A stretch of DNA of 5,132 bases from positions 1 through 5,132 of the forward strand of contig JAEXLD010000055.1 in assembly GCA_023445445.1 (NCBI GenBank), written 5' to 3'. Every line of letters starts with the position of its first letter. Positions within the stretch are counted from its first letter, which is position 1. Positions 1 through 5,132 of the stretch are shown here, piece by piece. A model generated the notes under the pieces. The model saw only the letters and a list, made by a program, of their open reading frames with translations, was not told the origin of the DNA and ran no database searches. The position numbers and the translations under genes are program-made. Origin of the DNA: Bacillota bacterium (GTDB taxonomy: Bacteria > Bacillota > Clostridia > Clostridiales > Clostridiaceae).

Positions 1-1029
1 ATATCTACCTACTAAATCCTTAGTATAAACATCTCTATCTATTGATAATCCAATAGCTTTTCTTATTTTAGCATTCTTTAATATACCATTAGCTGATTCA
101 CTCTTTTGATTGAAATATAAATAGAATACACCTGGATCTTCACCAGTAAGCTTTTGGAATTCTCCTGCATCAGCTCTTTCACTCCACTTTTCAATATAAT
201 CAGTTTGAGCTCCTGATATATCTAACTCTTTTGCTTCAAATAACTGAGCTTGAGTTGCGAATTCTTTAATATCTGTCATACTTATTTTATCAAGATATAC
301 ATTTTCAGCATCCCAATAAGTATCATTTTTAACTAATACCATTGAGTTTCCATTATCCCAGCTTTCTATCTTAAAAGGTCCATTATATACTGTATCTTTA
401 ATTTCACTAGCATATTTGTCACCTAATTTTTCAATAACATCTAATCTAATTGGATGGAAAACTGTATAAGATACTTTTGATACAAAGTATGGCACTGGAT
501 GCTTTAATTTAAATTCTAAAGTATAATCATCAAGTGCTTTTATTCCAACAGCATCTAGAGATCCCTTACCTGTATTATATTCTTCTGCTCCTGCAATATC
601 ATAAGCTAAGAATGAATATGCAAATCCATTATCAGGATTTAATATTCTTTGGAATGAATCAACATAATGTTGTGCTACTACTGGCTTTCCATCTGACCAA
701 TTCATTTTTCTTAGATTGAATGTCCATGTTAAACCGTCATCTGATGTTTCCCATTTTTCTGCCCCAGCTGGTACTATTTCATCACCTTTACCGTTGTTTT
801 CAATTCTAACTAAACCTTCTTGTACTGCATTAAGAATAGATGAACTTTGATTATCTGTAACAGCATTAGTATCTAATGTTGCAACATCAAAATAAATAGT
901 ATTTAGTACTTGTTCACTATCCTTTCCTGCATTATTTCCTGCTTCTTCAGTTGTCTTTTTTCCACAACCTCCAAGTATCATCATGCAACTTAAACCTAGT
1001 GCAAGTAATGAAACTAATTTCTTTTTCAT
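1..1029 (-). CDS. oppA: OppA-type peptide ABC transporter substrate-binding lipoprotein, C-terminus beyond the left edge
   Basis: This is the extracellular solute-binding lipoprotein of an oligopeptide ABC importer (SBP_bac_5 family). It would capture peptides outside the membrane and deliver them to an OppBCDF-type permease. The frame is open for 343 codons from the ATG at 1027-1029 to the window edge. The N-terminus is a lipoprotein signal: MKKK, a hydrophobic stretch, then the lipobox LGGC with the lipidated Cys at residue 22. A Ser/Glu/Asn-rich tether follows. Family landmarks are a DDGLTWTFNLR stretch at about 97-107, WSDGKPV at 111-117, the YLYFNQ strand at about 303-308, and RKAIGLSIDR at about 323-332. 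Family members are usually about 520-560 residues, so roughly 200 should lie off the left edge. A purine-rich ribosome binding site precedes the ATG by about 8 bases. Specificity for oligopeptides, rather than dipeptides or a peptide signal, is inferred from the family only. Confidence 0.93.
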   Translation of the reverse strand, partial: MKKKLVSLLALGLSCMMILGGCGKKTTEEAGNNAGKDSEQVLNTIYFDVATLDTNAVTDNQSSSILNAVQEGLVRIENNGKGDEIVPAGAEKWETSDDGLTWTFNLRKMNWSDGKPVVAQHYVDSFQRILNPDNGFAYSFLAYDIAGAEEYNTGKGSLDAVGIKALDDYTLEFKLKHPVPYFVSKVSYTVFHPIRLDVIEKLGDKYASEIKDTVYNGPFKIESWDNGNSMVLVKNDTYWDAENVYLDKISMTDIKEFATQAQLFEAKELDISGAQTDYIEKWSERADAGEFQKLTGEDPGVFYLYFNQKSESANGILKNAKIRKAIGLSIDRDVYTKDLVGRY

Positions 1030-1037
1030 TAAAATTT

Positions 1038-1044
1038 CCCCCTT
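1038..1044 (-). promoter_or_regulatory. Ribosome binding site of oppA
   Basis: On the minus strand this reads AAGGGGG, 8 bases before the ATG at 1027-1029. It is a G-rich, imperfect Shine-Dalgarno sequence. It fixes the start of oppA because the encoded protein then begins with a proper lipoprotein signal. A better match to the 16S rRNA tail lies about 62 bases further upstream, where no ORF uses it. Confidence 0.75.
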
Positions 1045-1105
1045 TTTAATATTACTTATTTAGTATTTATAATTAAGTATAAAAATTATTATTTCGCTTT
1101 TATAA

Positions 1106-1114
1106 ACCTCCTTT
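1106..1114 (-). promoter_or_regulatory. Consensus Shine-Dalgarno without a usable start codon (possible mRNA-stabilising site)
   Basis: The minus strand reads AAAGGAGGT, a nine-base match to the complement of the 16S rRNA 3' end. This is stronger than the site that serves oppA. No ATG, GTG or TTG lies within initiation distance downstream, and the next used start is oppA itself, 77 bases away. In Bacillus, 30S binding to such orphan sequences (STAB-SD, described for the cry3A mRNA) protects the downstream transcript from 5' exonucleolytic decay. That role here is an inference from position and sequence. The alternative is the decayed ribosome binding site of a lost short gene. Confidence 0.45.
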
Positions 1115-1293
1115 AATTCAAATAATTTTCTTGCATCCATAAAAAAGAATATTTTATATGGGTATTTTTAAATATTATTATCTATATATCTGAATATATA
1201 AATTAACAATATTAAAATAAAAATTGAATTCACTATATTCTCCCTATAATGGTATTAAATAGTTAAACTCAACTTCATTGCTAATTTATACAA

Positions 1294-1322
1294 ATAATAC
1301 ATTATAGCGTATTGAATGTCAA
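1294..1322 (-). promoter_or_regulatory. Strong sigma-A-type promoter for oppA
   Basis: On the minus strand a perfect -35 box TTGACA (1317-1322) is followed after exactly 17 bases by TATTAT (1294-1299), a five-of-six match to the -10 consensus. An overlapping perfect TATAAT lies at 1301-1306 but has no -35 box at a proper distance. Transcription is expected to start near 1287 and run leftward into oppA. This is the best promoter match in the window. Confidence 0.75.
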
Positions 1323-1328
1323 TATGTA

Positions 1329-1363
1329 TTTTTCGAATTTTTCAATTTTTTCTATATTTTTTT
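1329..1363 (-). promoter_or_regulatory. Phased A-tracts upstream of the oppA promoter (curved DNA or UP element)
   Basis: Four runs of 5, 5, 6 and 7 A residues on the minus strand (1329-1333, 1338-1342, 1346-1351, 1357-1363) lie directly upstream of the -35 box. Their centres are about 9, 8.5 and 11.5 bases apart, averaging close to one helical turn. Such phasing bends DNA. Phased A-tracts upstream of clostridial promoters, for example C. perfringens plc, are known to raise transcription. In DNA this AT-rich some A-runs are expected, so the phasing, and not the runs alone, is the evidence. Confidence 0.4.
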
Positions 1364-1585
1364 ACTATTTGTTACTATAAATCCTTAATATTTCACTAAT
1401 TTATTAAAATATAAGGAAAAATGCTAACTTACCATTAATATATTATATTTAATAAAATTCCAATTATTCTTATATAAAAAATCATATTAATATTTTTTTA
1501 GGAATTATTTTATTATTTCAAAGACTAATTTTAAGTTGTTAAATTTCTATTTTTATCTATAAAATCTAATTGCAAATTTTCTCAT
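1364..1585. other. Gene-free AT-rich spacer
   Basis: This stretch lies between the terminator of the 81-residue gene and the promoter region of oppA. It is nearly all A and T. I see no convincing ORF, hairpin, RNA gene or repeat in it on either strand. Confidence 0.6.
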
Positions 1586-1619
1586 AAAAAAAGAATCCTA
1601 TAAATAGGATTCTTTTTTT
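1586..1619 (-). terminator. Perfect hairpin terminator after the 81-residue zinc-ribbon gene
   Basis: A 15-base perfect inverted repeat (1586-1600 and 1605-1619) encloses a 4-base loop. The core pairs AGAATCCTA with TAGGATTCT and is flanked by seven A and seven T residues. On the minus strand the T-run follows the stem, as expected for intrinsic termination. The symmetry makes it equally able to stop plus-strand transcripts. The upstream A-run begins inside the TAA stop codon of the 81-residue gene (1618-1620). The site separates that gene from the oppA promoter. Confidence 0.9.
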
Positions 1620-1863
1620 AACTCTCTATTACTCTTTTAGCTAATATATCTGCATTCATGGAAACTATATTCCCACATTCCAAGCATGTAAATTCTATTG
1701 AAGGAGATATATCCCCATTAATTTGATTATCTTCTCTATCTACTGGAACTTTTGCTGTAATATTATAATTTGCCATAAAATTATCAGAATTACATACTGG
1801 GCATCTTAGTGTTTCTAATGCCTTTTTAGCCATATCTTCAATTTGTATATCTTTATCTATCAT
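1618..1863 (-). CDS. Small zinc-ribbon protein, 81 residues, function unknown
   Basis: I do not recognise a named family. The protein has one CPVC knuckle at residues 21-24 and one CLEC knuckle at 60-63, spaced as in a single zinc ribbon with an extended loop between. A short charged helix (1-19) precedes the ribbon and a short helical tail (70-81) follows. There is no signal peptide or membrane segment, so it is probably cytoplasmic. The ATG start is well supported by AAAGGAG at 1871-1877, 7 bases upstream. It lies 136 bases after the 465-residue zinc-ribbon gene on the same strand with no GC-containing terminator between, so it may be read through as the last gene of that operon. Four ordered cysteines, a good ribosome binding site and its own terminator make it a real gene. 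A regulatory or protein-binding role is possible but not shown. Confidence 0.85.
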   Translation of the reverse strand: MIDKDIQIEDMAKKALETLRCPVCNSDNFMANYNITAKVPVDREDNQINGDISPSIEFTCLECGNIVSMNADILAKRVIES

Positions 1864-1999
1864 AATATCACTCCTTTTATATATAGTTCTACGTATAATT
1901 ATATATCCCTTTAAAGAAATGATTATTTGATATGTCCTTTTTTAAAAAAATAATATGAATATATAAGTTGAAATCATAAAATACTTTATTACTAGCCCT

Positions 2000-3397
2000 T
2001 TAACCTTTTACATTTTTATTATTTGCACCTACCATAATTGCGTTTTCAAGGCCCTTTTTAGATTTTATAAATCTATCAACTTTTATTAAATCTTTCATAT
2101 TCGCTTTTGTTTCAGTTTCATGTTTATGTCTAGCATTAGAATTACGGTATATTGAAAATATTAATATATAATATAGAAATCCAGATAATAAGAAAATCCA
2201 ATTATAATCAAAATCCCAAAATAACATTAAGATAACTCCCAATATTTCAACTAAAAATGATACTAAAAATAGTCTAGGAATATTTATTGGCACACTTCCC
2301 ATGGTTTCTTTTGTTCTAGCATTGACAGCAACGTAATGAAGTAACTTTTTAGTACCTTTAATTTCCTGATAACTATATAACCATACTGGTAAATATGCAG
2401 ACTTCCATAGCTGTCCTTTAATATCAAGTTCTTCAGATTCCCAAGCAACACCACGATCATATTCTTTTAATGTGTCATTTGCTGAAAATCTAGCAATATC
2501 TTTTGCTTGGATATCAACAATAGATTTAATTTCTTTAATATTAGTGTCCCTTTTTTCCGACGAATATCCTTTTAAATAATTTGCATTCCATTTCACAGAA
2601 TTTTCTACGTCAAATGGCATTATTGAATTTATTATATTATTAGTTTTATCTGATTCATTTTTATTTAATTTATCAGAACTAGATTCTACAGATAAATCAT
2701 CAATAATTAAATCAAATTCTCTTTTAACTTCATATAAATCTGCATCATAATAAGTCTTTTTATTGTCTTTACTTCCACTATTATATTTTCTAACTAATCG
2801 TTCTCCTTTTCCATGAAAACTCGCATGAGCATTTATATCAACTATTACATATGGAAGATAAATCCCCATGATATTGTCTGTAGTAAACTCTTTCTTAAAT
2901 TTAGGATTAGCAAAAAATTTCCTTTTTCCAACGAAATTTTTAATTTCTTTTTCAGCATTTTCTTTTGTAATGTTAAAGGGTAATACTAAATCTGGAATAC
3001 TACCATTTTGAATTTGTTGATTTATTGATAAGGTATTTCTGCACCAGTGACATCTAGCTTGAGTTACCTCTGCAGTATCTATTACTACTTCAGCACCACA
3101 GCTACTACATTTTAATGTTATAATATCATCAGTATCTTCTAAAATATCTTGAAGTCCTGACCCAATAACTTGTCCTTGTATATTACTTATATCCCTTTCT
3201 AATTCAACTAATTTTTCTTGTTGAAATTCATGTCGACAAAAATTACATTTTAACTGTCCAGTTTTAATATTAAGTTTTATATCTGTAGCTCCACATTTAG
3301 GGCACTTATCTTGTCCATCTTCAGCACCAATATCTGTTTCTATAATTCTAATTTCTTCAAGTAAAGTATTTTCATTGTTGCTATAATCTTTTTCCAT
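2000..3397 (-). CDS. Double zinc-ribbon membrane protein, YdjG-like (TFIIB-type zinc-ribbon family)
   Basis: This 465-residue protein has two N-terminal four-cysteine ribbons: CPKC (32-35) with CNFC (51-54), and CSSC (97-100) with CHWC (116-119). The central region carries landmarks of a large zinc-ribbon family often mislabelled as helicase-like: a LPFNITKENA stretch at about 139-148, GIYLPY at 178-183 and YLKGYSSE at 274-281. A second block has YLPVWLYSY at 335-343 and a strand pair ending near GSVP at 367-370. A polar Ser/Asn/Asp-rich insert lies at about 235-255. Two hydrophobic segments (about 375-394 and 399-417) form a membrane hairpin before a basic cytoplasmic tail. The architecture and the SPFH neighbour resemble Bacillus YdjG, which acts at the membrane with YdjI and a PspA protein. 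Its start lies 4 bases after the SPFH stop, with only a weak GGGG upstream, so translation is probably coupled. The exact role is inferred from context. Confidence 0.88.
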   Translation of the reverse strand: MEKDYSNNENTLLEEIRIIETDIGAEDGQDKCPKCGATDIKLNIKTGQLKCNFCRHEFQQEKLVELERDISNIQGQVIGSGLQDILEDTDDIITLKCSSCGAEVVIDTAEVTQARCHWCRNTLSINQQIQNGSIPDLVLPFNITKENAEKEIKNFVGKRKFFANPKFKKEFTTDNIMGIYLPYVIVDINAHASFHGKGERLVRKYNSGSKDNKKTYYDADLYEVKREFDLIIDDLSVESSSDKLNKNESDKTNNIINSIMPFDVENSVKWNANYLKGYSSEKRDTNIKEIKSIVDIQAKDIARFSANDTLKEYDRGVAWESEELDIKGQLWKSAYLPVWLYSYQEIKGTKKLLHYVAVNARTKETMGSVPINIPRLFLVSFLVEILGVILMLFWDFDYNWIFLLSGFLYYILIFSIYRNSNARHKHETETKANMKDLIKVDRFIKSKKGLENAIMVGANNKNVKG

Positions 3398-3401
3398 AAT
3401 A

Positions 3402-4622
3402 TTATAACCCCAATATTTTTGCTTTTAATAAGTCATATTCTTCTTGTGAAATTGCCCCTGCATCAAGAAGCTTTTTCATTTGTAATAATCTAGCTACTGG
3501 ATCATCTTGTGAAGGTGCTGATTGTTGGTTTTTTGGGCTTTCCTCTTGAATTTGTTCTTCAGTTGATTGTTGTCCAAAGGAAGGTTGATAACTTGATTGT
3601 GTTGCTTCTTGTTTCATTCCCCCCATCATTCCATTAGCAGCATTAAAGCCCATACCCATAAATGCCATATTAGCTCCACCACCATTTTGCATTCCGCGTG
3701 CTGCTGCTTGTTGCATAAATGAATTTCCACGTGCCCCAGATAGTGCATCTGCTTTCTTAACATCACTCATTAATACTTTAGTATCTTCATCATATTCTAT
3801 AGCAAGTATTGCCGTTTTAACTATTTCAAGTCCACGGTCAGTTTTCCATTGATAGGCATCTTCTACAGCCTGTGACATAGCCTTAGCAAATCCAATTTGG
3901 TCTCCTTGTATTTTAGAAATACGATTTCCCATCTTTGGATCATTTGTATAATTTGAAAAAGCAGCTGATAATGTACCTACAACCTCATTGAAAAGTTGTT
4001 CACCAGCATCATTATCCATATCGTTAAAATCAAATACTGCTGCAGAAGCTTGTAAATATTTTGCTGGAACAAAATTCTTTACAAACAATAAAGGATCAAC
4101 AATCTTTAAAGTATAAGTTCCTCTAACTAAGGCTCCTACTTGTGTTCCAAAATAGGCATCATCCCAGTAAATTTCAGCTTGAGTACCAAATTTATTGTTA
4201 GGTATCTCCTTTAAATTAATATAAAATGCTAATTGTTGAGAGTTTGCTTGACCACCAAACTTCATTTTTTCCCAGCTTGATTTTATCAAAGATGACATAA
4301 TTCCATCACCCTCAAAAATCGTTTGTGAATTTGAGTCATTTGATGTGAAAATAAATCCTCCTGGCTCAGCTATTATTCCAGTTATTGCCCCATCTTGCAG
4401 TGTAATAAGCGCCGTTTCTTCTGGCACTACAATCTTACTGCCATTACTAATGATATTATCATTTCCCTTTGTATTTGCTCCACGTCCATTATTTTGTCCT
4501 CTTGGTACCGCTTGAAATAAACCAGCTGTTGAAGGAATGTCAGTTCTCGGCATGTAGTAGTCTTTCCACTGATCAGCAAAAGTACCACCAATTGCGCCTG
4601 TAAAAGCTTTAATAAATCCCAT
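3402..4622 (-). CDS. ydjI: YdjI-type SPFH-domain protein with C-terminal SHOCT domain
   Basis: This 406-residue protein belongs to the YdjI group (COG4260, often mislabelled virion core protein). It begins MGFIKAFTGAIGG, the usual N-terminus of the family. An SPFH (stomatin/flotillin-like) domain spans about 60-290 and includes EIYWDDAYFGTQVG at about 160-173. A Met/Gly/Gln-rich linker of low complexity follows (about 305-370). A SHOCT helical domain closes it (about 374-404, including LLDAGAISQEEYDLLKAKI). No transmembrane segment is evident, so membrane contact probably comes from the N-terminal helix or from partners. In B. subtilis YdjI helps place PspA at the membrane during envelope stress. 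The same role is inferred here. The in-frame GTG at 4629-4631 would add three residues, but it lies inside the ribosome binding site, so the ATG at 4620-4622 is preferred. The next gene follows after 4 bases. Confidence 0.92.
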   Translation of the reverse strand: MGFIKAFTGAIGGTFADQWKDYYMPRTDIPSTAGLFQAVPRGQNNGRGANTKGNDNIISNGSKIVVPEETALITLQDGAITGIIAEPGGFIFTSNDSNSQTIFEGDGIMSSLIKSSWEKMKFGGQANSQQLAFYINLKEIPNNKFGTQAEIYWDDAYFGTQVGALVRGTYTLKIVDPLLFVKNFVPAKYLQASAAVFDFNDMDNDAGEQLFNEVVGTLSAAFSNYTNDPKMGNRISKIQGDQIGFAKAMSQAVEDAYQWKTDRGLEIVKTAILAIEYDEDTKVLMSDVKKADALSGARGNSFMQQAAARGMQNGGGANMAFMGMGFNAANGMMGGMKQEATQSSYQPSFGQQSTEEQIQEESPKNQQSAPSQDDPVARLLQMKKLLDAGAISQEEYDLLKAKILGL

Positions 4623-4627
4623 TTTCT

Positions 4628-4635
4628 TCACCTCT
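4628..4635 (-). promoter_or_regulatory. Ribosome binding site that fixes the SPFH gene start
   Basis: The minus strand reads AGAGGTGA, 5 bases before the ATG at 4620-4622. An in-frame GTG (4629-4631) is part of this site itself and has no independent Shine-Dalgarno sequence, so a start there is unlikely. Confidence 0.8.
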
Positions 4636-4639
4636 TTTT

Positions 4640-4655
4640 AATATTTCCAAATATT
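4640..4655 (-). repeat. Inverted repeat in the leader of the SPFH gene
   Basis: AATATTT and AAATATT flank a two-base CC centre. The repeat sits between the predicted transcription start (near 4666) and the ribosome binding site. It could be an operator for a repressor, but an AT-only 7-base arm can arise by chance in this composition. Confidence 0.3.
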
Positions 4656-4672
4656 TACTTCTATAGTAAAAT

Positions 4673-4699
4673 ATTATATCGAAATGCTTTGTTAATCAA
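4673..4699 (-). promoter_or_regulatory. Probable promoter of the SPFH/zinc-ribbon operon
   Basis: A perfect TATAAT (4673-4678) lies about 51 bases before the SPFH ATG on the minus strand. The best -35 candidate is TTGATT (4694-4699), but the spacer is only 15 bases. The hexamers at 16 and 17 bases (ATTGAT, TATTGA) match poorly. The promoter may be weak or activator-dependent. I see no sigma-W-type TGAAAC/CGTA pair like those controlling the Bacillus ydj operon. Confidence 0.5.
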
Positions 4700-4812
4700 T
4701 ATATTATTCTATTTAATATATTTTAGTTATAGATTCTCAAAAATAGTATATTTTTATTATAAAATATTAAATTTATTAGGTTAAAATTTAACGTTCTATT
4801 AATAAAATAAAA

Positions 4813-4853
4813 AGAGTCTTATATGAAAACATAATAGTTTCCAATAAGACTCT
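4813..4853 (-). terminator. Hairpin terminator after the GGGtGRT-like gene
   Basis: A 10-base perfect outer stem (AGAGTCTTAT at 4813-4822 with ATAAGACTCT at 4844-4853) continues into a partly paired inner stem (GAAAAC against GTTTC) with an ATAATA loop. In the minus direction it is followed by TTTTTATTTTATT, a typical U-rich tail. It lies about 60 bases after the stop codon at 4915-4917. It separates this gene from the SPFH operon promoter, so the two units are probably transcribed independently. A shorter T-run on the plus side could also stop opposing transcripts. Confidence 0.85.
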
Positions 4854-4890
4854 ATTTTTCAAAACTTTTTTATTGTGTTCAGAACTTTAT

Positions 4891-4905
4891 TTTTGTTAAA
4901 CAAAA
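4891..4905. repeat. AT-rich palindrome between stop codon and terminator
   Basis: TTTTGTT and AACAAAA are separated by a single A, directly after the stop codon of the right-edge gene. It is too tight to form a stable RNA hairpin and lacks a GC stem. A protein-binding site is possible, but chance is equally likely. Confidence 0.2.
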
Positions 4906-4914
4906 TTTCATTTT

Positions 4915-5132
4915 TTATTTCATTGCTTCTTCGATAGCAACAACAACTGCAACAGTAGCTCCTACCATTGGATTGTTCCCCATGCCTATAAGTCCCATCA
5001 TTTCAACGTGAGCTGGAACTGAAGAAGCTCCTGCAAATTGTGCATCTGAATGCATTCTTCCCATAGTATCTGTCATACCATATGAAGCTGGACCTGCAGC
5101 CATATTATCTGGGTGAAGAGTTCTTCCTGTAC
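4915..5132 (-). CDS. C-terminal end of a GGGtGRT-family-like protein, N-terminus beyond the right edge
   Basis: The frame is open from the right edge to the TAA at 4915-4917, giving 71 complete codons. An internal ATG at 5101-5103 could be mistaken for the start, but in-frame coding continues upstream and no ribosome binding site precedes that ATG. The visible part starts TGRTLHPDNMAAGPASYG. The preceding partial codon ends in GT, compatible with Gly, so the edge may cut through the GGGTGRT motif that names a Clostridia/Fusobacteria family of about 330 residues and unknown function. Further conserved-looking stretches are GRMHSDAQFAGASSVPAH and the Gly/Met-rich GLIGMGNNPMVGATVAVVVA before a charged end, EEAMK. 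The hydrophobic run near the end is short and Gly-rich, so I do not call it a membrane segment. The family assignment is from memory of the motif and needs the rest of the gene. Confidence 0.72.
   Translation of the reverse strand, partial: TGRTLHPDNMAAGPASYGMTDTMGRMHSDAQFAGASSVPAHVEMMGLIGMGNNPMVGATVAVVVAIEEAMK

Larger units (their letters stand above)
1030..1287 (-). other. Long 5' leader of oppA
   Basis: If transcription starts about 7 bases after the -10 box at 1294-1299, the oppA mRNA has an untranslated leader of about 258 bases. The leader is almost entirely A and U with few G+C-paired elements. I recognised no riboswitch or T-box landmarks. It does contain an unused consensus Shine-Dalgarno sequence (1106-1114) and two tiny ORFs (7 and 26 codons) that lack ribosome binding sites. 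A weak second promoter-like pair, TTGTTA (1204-1209), 17 bases, TATAGA (1181-1186), could give a shorter leader of about 145 bases. Confidence 0.45.

Noticed and set aside
534..719. A 61-codon plus-strand ORF
   Set aside because: It lies wholly antisense to oppA, which has clear lipobox and family motifs. The predicted peptide is rich in Leu, Tyr and Gln with no recognisable domain, as expected for a shadow reading.
1060..1140. A 26-codon ORF in the oppA leader starting ATG at 1138-1140
   Set aside because: It has no ribosome binding site, being preceded by a T-run. Its coding sequence includes the orphan Shine-Dalgarno as Lys-Glu-Val codons, so it is probably accidental.
1327..1341. A CodY-box-like sequence just upstream of the oppA -35 box
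   Set aside because: It matches only about 10 of 15 consensus bases and misses the central G. In DNA this AT-rich that level of match is expected by chance, although CodY control of peptide transport is common in the group.
1898..1903. TATAAT upstream of the 81-residue gene as its own promoter
   Set aside because: It lies 35 bases before the start codon, but no acceptable -35 box is found at 16-18 bases and there is no extended -10 TG. It remains possible but unsupported.
1938..1950. T6A7 palindrome after the 465-residue gene as a terminator
   Set aside because: It has no loop and no G or C pairs, so it would not form a stable RNA hairpin.
3700..3960. Viral origin for the SPFH gene, suggested by the common database label virion core protein
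   Set aside because: The label is a historical misnomer for YdjI-type SPFH proteins. The SHOCT tail, neighbours and base composition are those of an ordinary chromosomal bacterial gene.
1..5132. tRNA, rRNA, CRISPR arrays, insertion sequences and prophage genes
   Set aside because: No cloverleaf, spaced direct repeats, transposase motifs or terminal repeats were seen on either strand by eye.

Overview
The window is very AT-rich DNA with consensus purine-rich ribosome binding sites, AT-only spacers and AT-ending codons. Together with the protein families present, this points to a low-GC Firmicute, most likely Clostridium or a close relative. That assignment is inferred from composition and gene families, because no rRNA or other marker gene is present. 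Every gene that can be supported lies on the minus strand, so transcription runs from right to left.

Layout in the direction of transcription. (1) The right edge (4915-5132) holds the C-terminal end of a protein resembling the GGGtGRT family, closed by a hairpin terminator at 4813-4853. (2) A promoter-like site near 4673-4699 leads into a tightly packed pair. The first gene (3402-4622) is a YdjI-type SPFH-domain protein with a C-terminal SHOCT domain. Four bases later comes a 465-residue protein (2000-3397) with two N-terminal zinc ribbons and two C-terminal membrane segments. (3) After a 136-base gap comes an 81-residue zinc-ribbon protein of unknown function (1618-1863), ended by a perfect hairpin terminator (1586-1619) that overlaps its stop codon. 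(4) A gene-free stretch of about 560 bases holds a strong sigma-A-type promoter with helically phased A-tracts upstream and a leader of about 258 bases. The leader contains a perfect Shine-Dalgarno sequence with no ORF placed to use it. (5) The left edge (1-1029) is the first 343 residues of an OppA-type peptide-binding lipoprotein, whose C-terminus lies outside the window.

The most interesting unit is the SPFH and zinc-ribbon membrane pair. It resembles the Bacillus subtilis YdjG/YdjI envelope-stress module, in which the membrane zinc-ribbon protein and the SPFH protein work with a PspA-type protein. No PspA gene is visible here, and a small zinc-ribbon gene follows instead. The oppA leader is the best regulatory candidate. 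No RNA gene, CRISPR array or insertion sequence was seen, and I found no clear evidence of an entirely new system.
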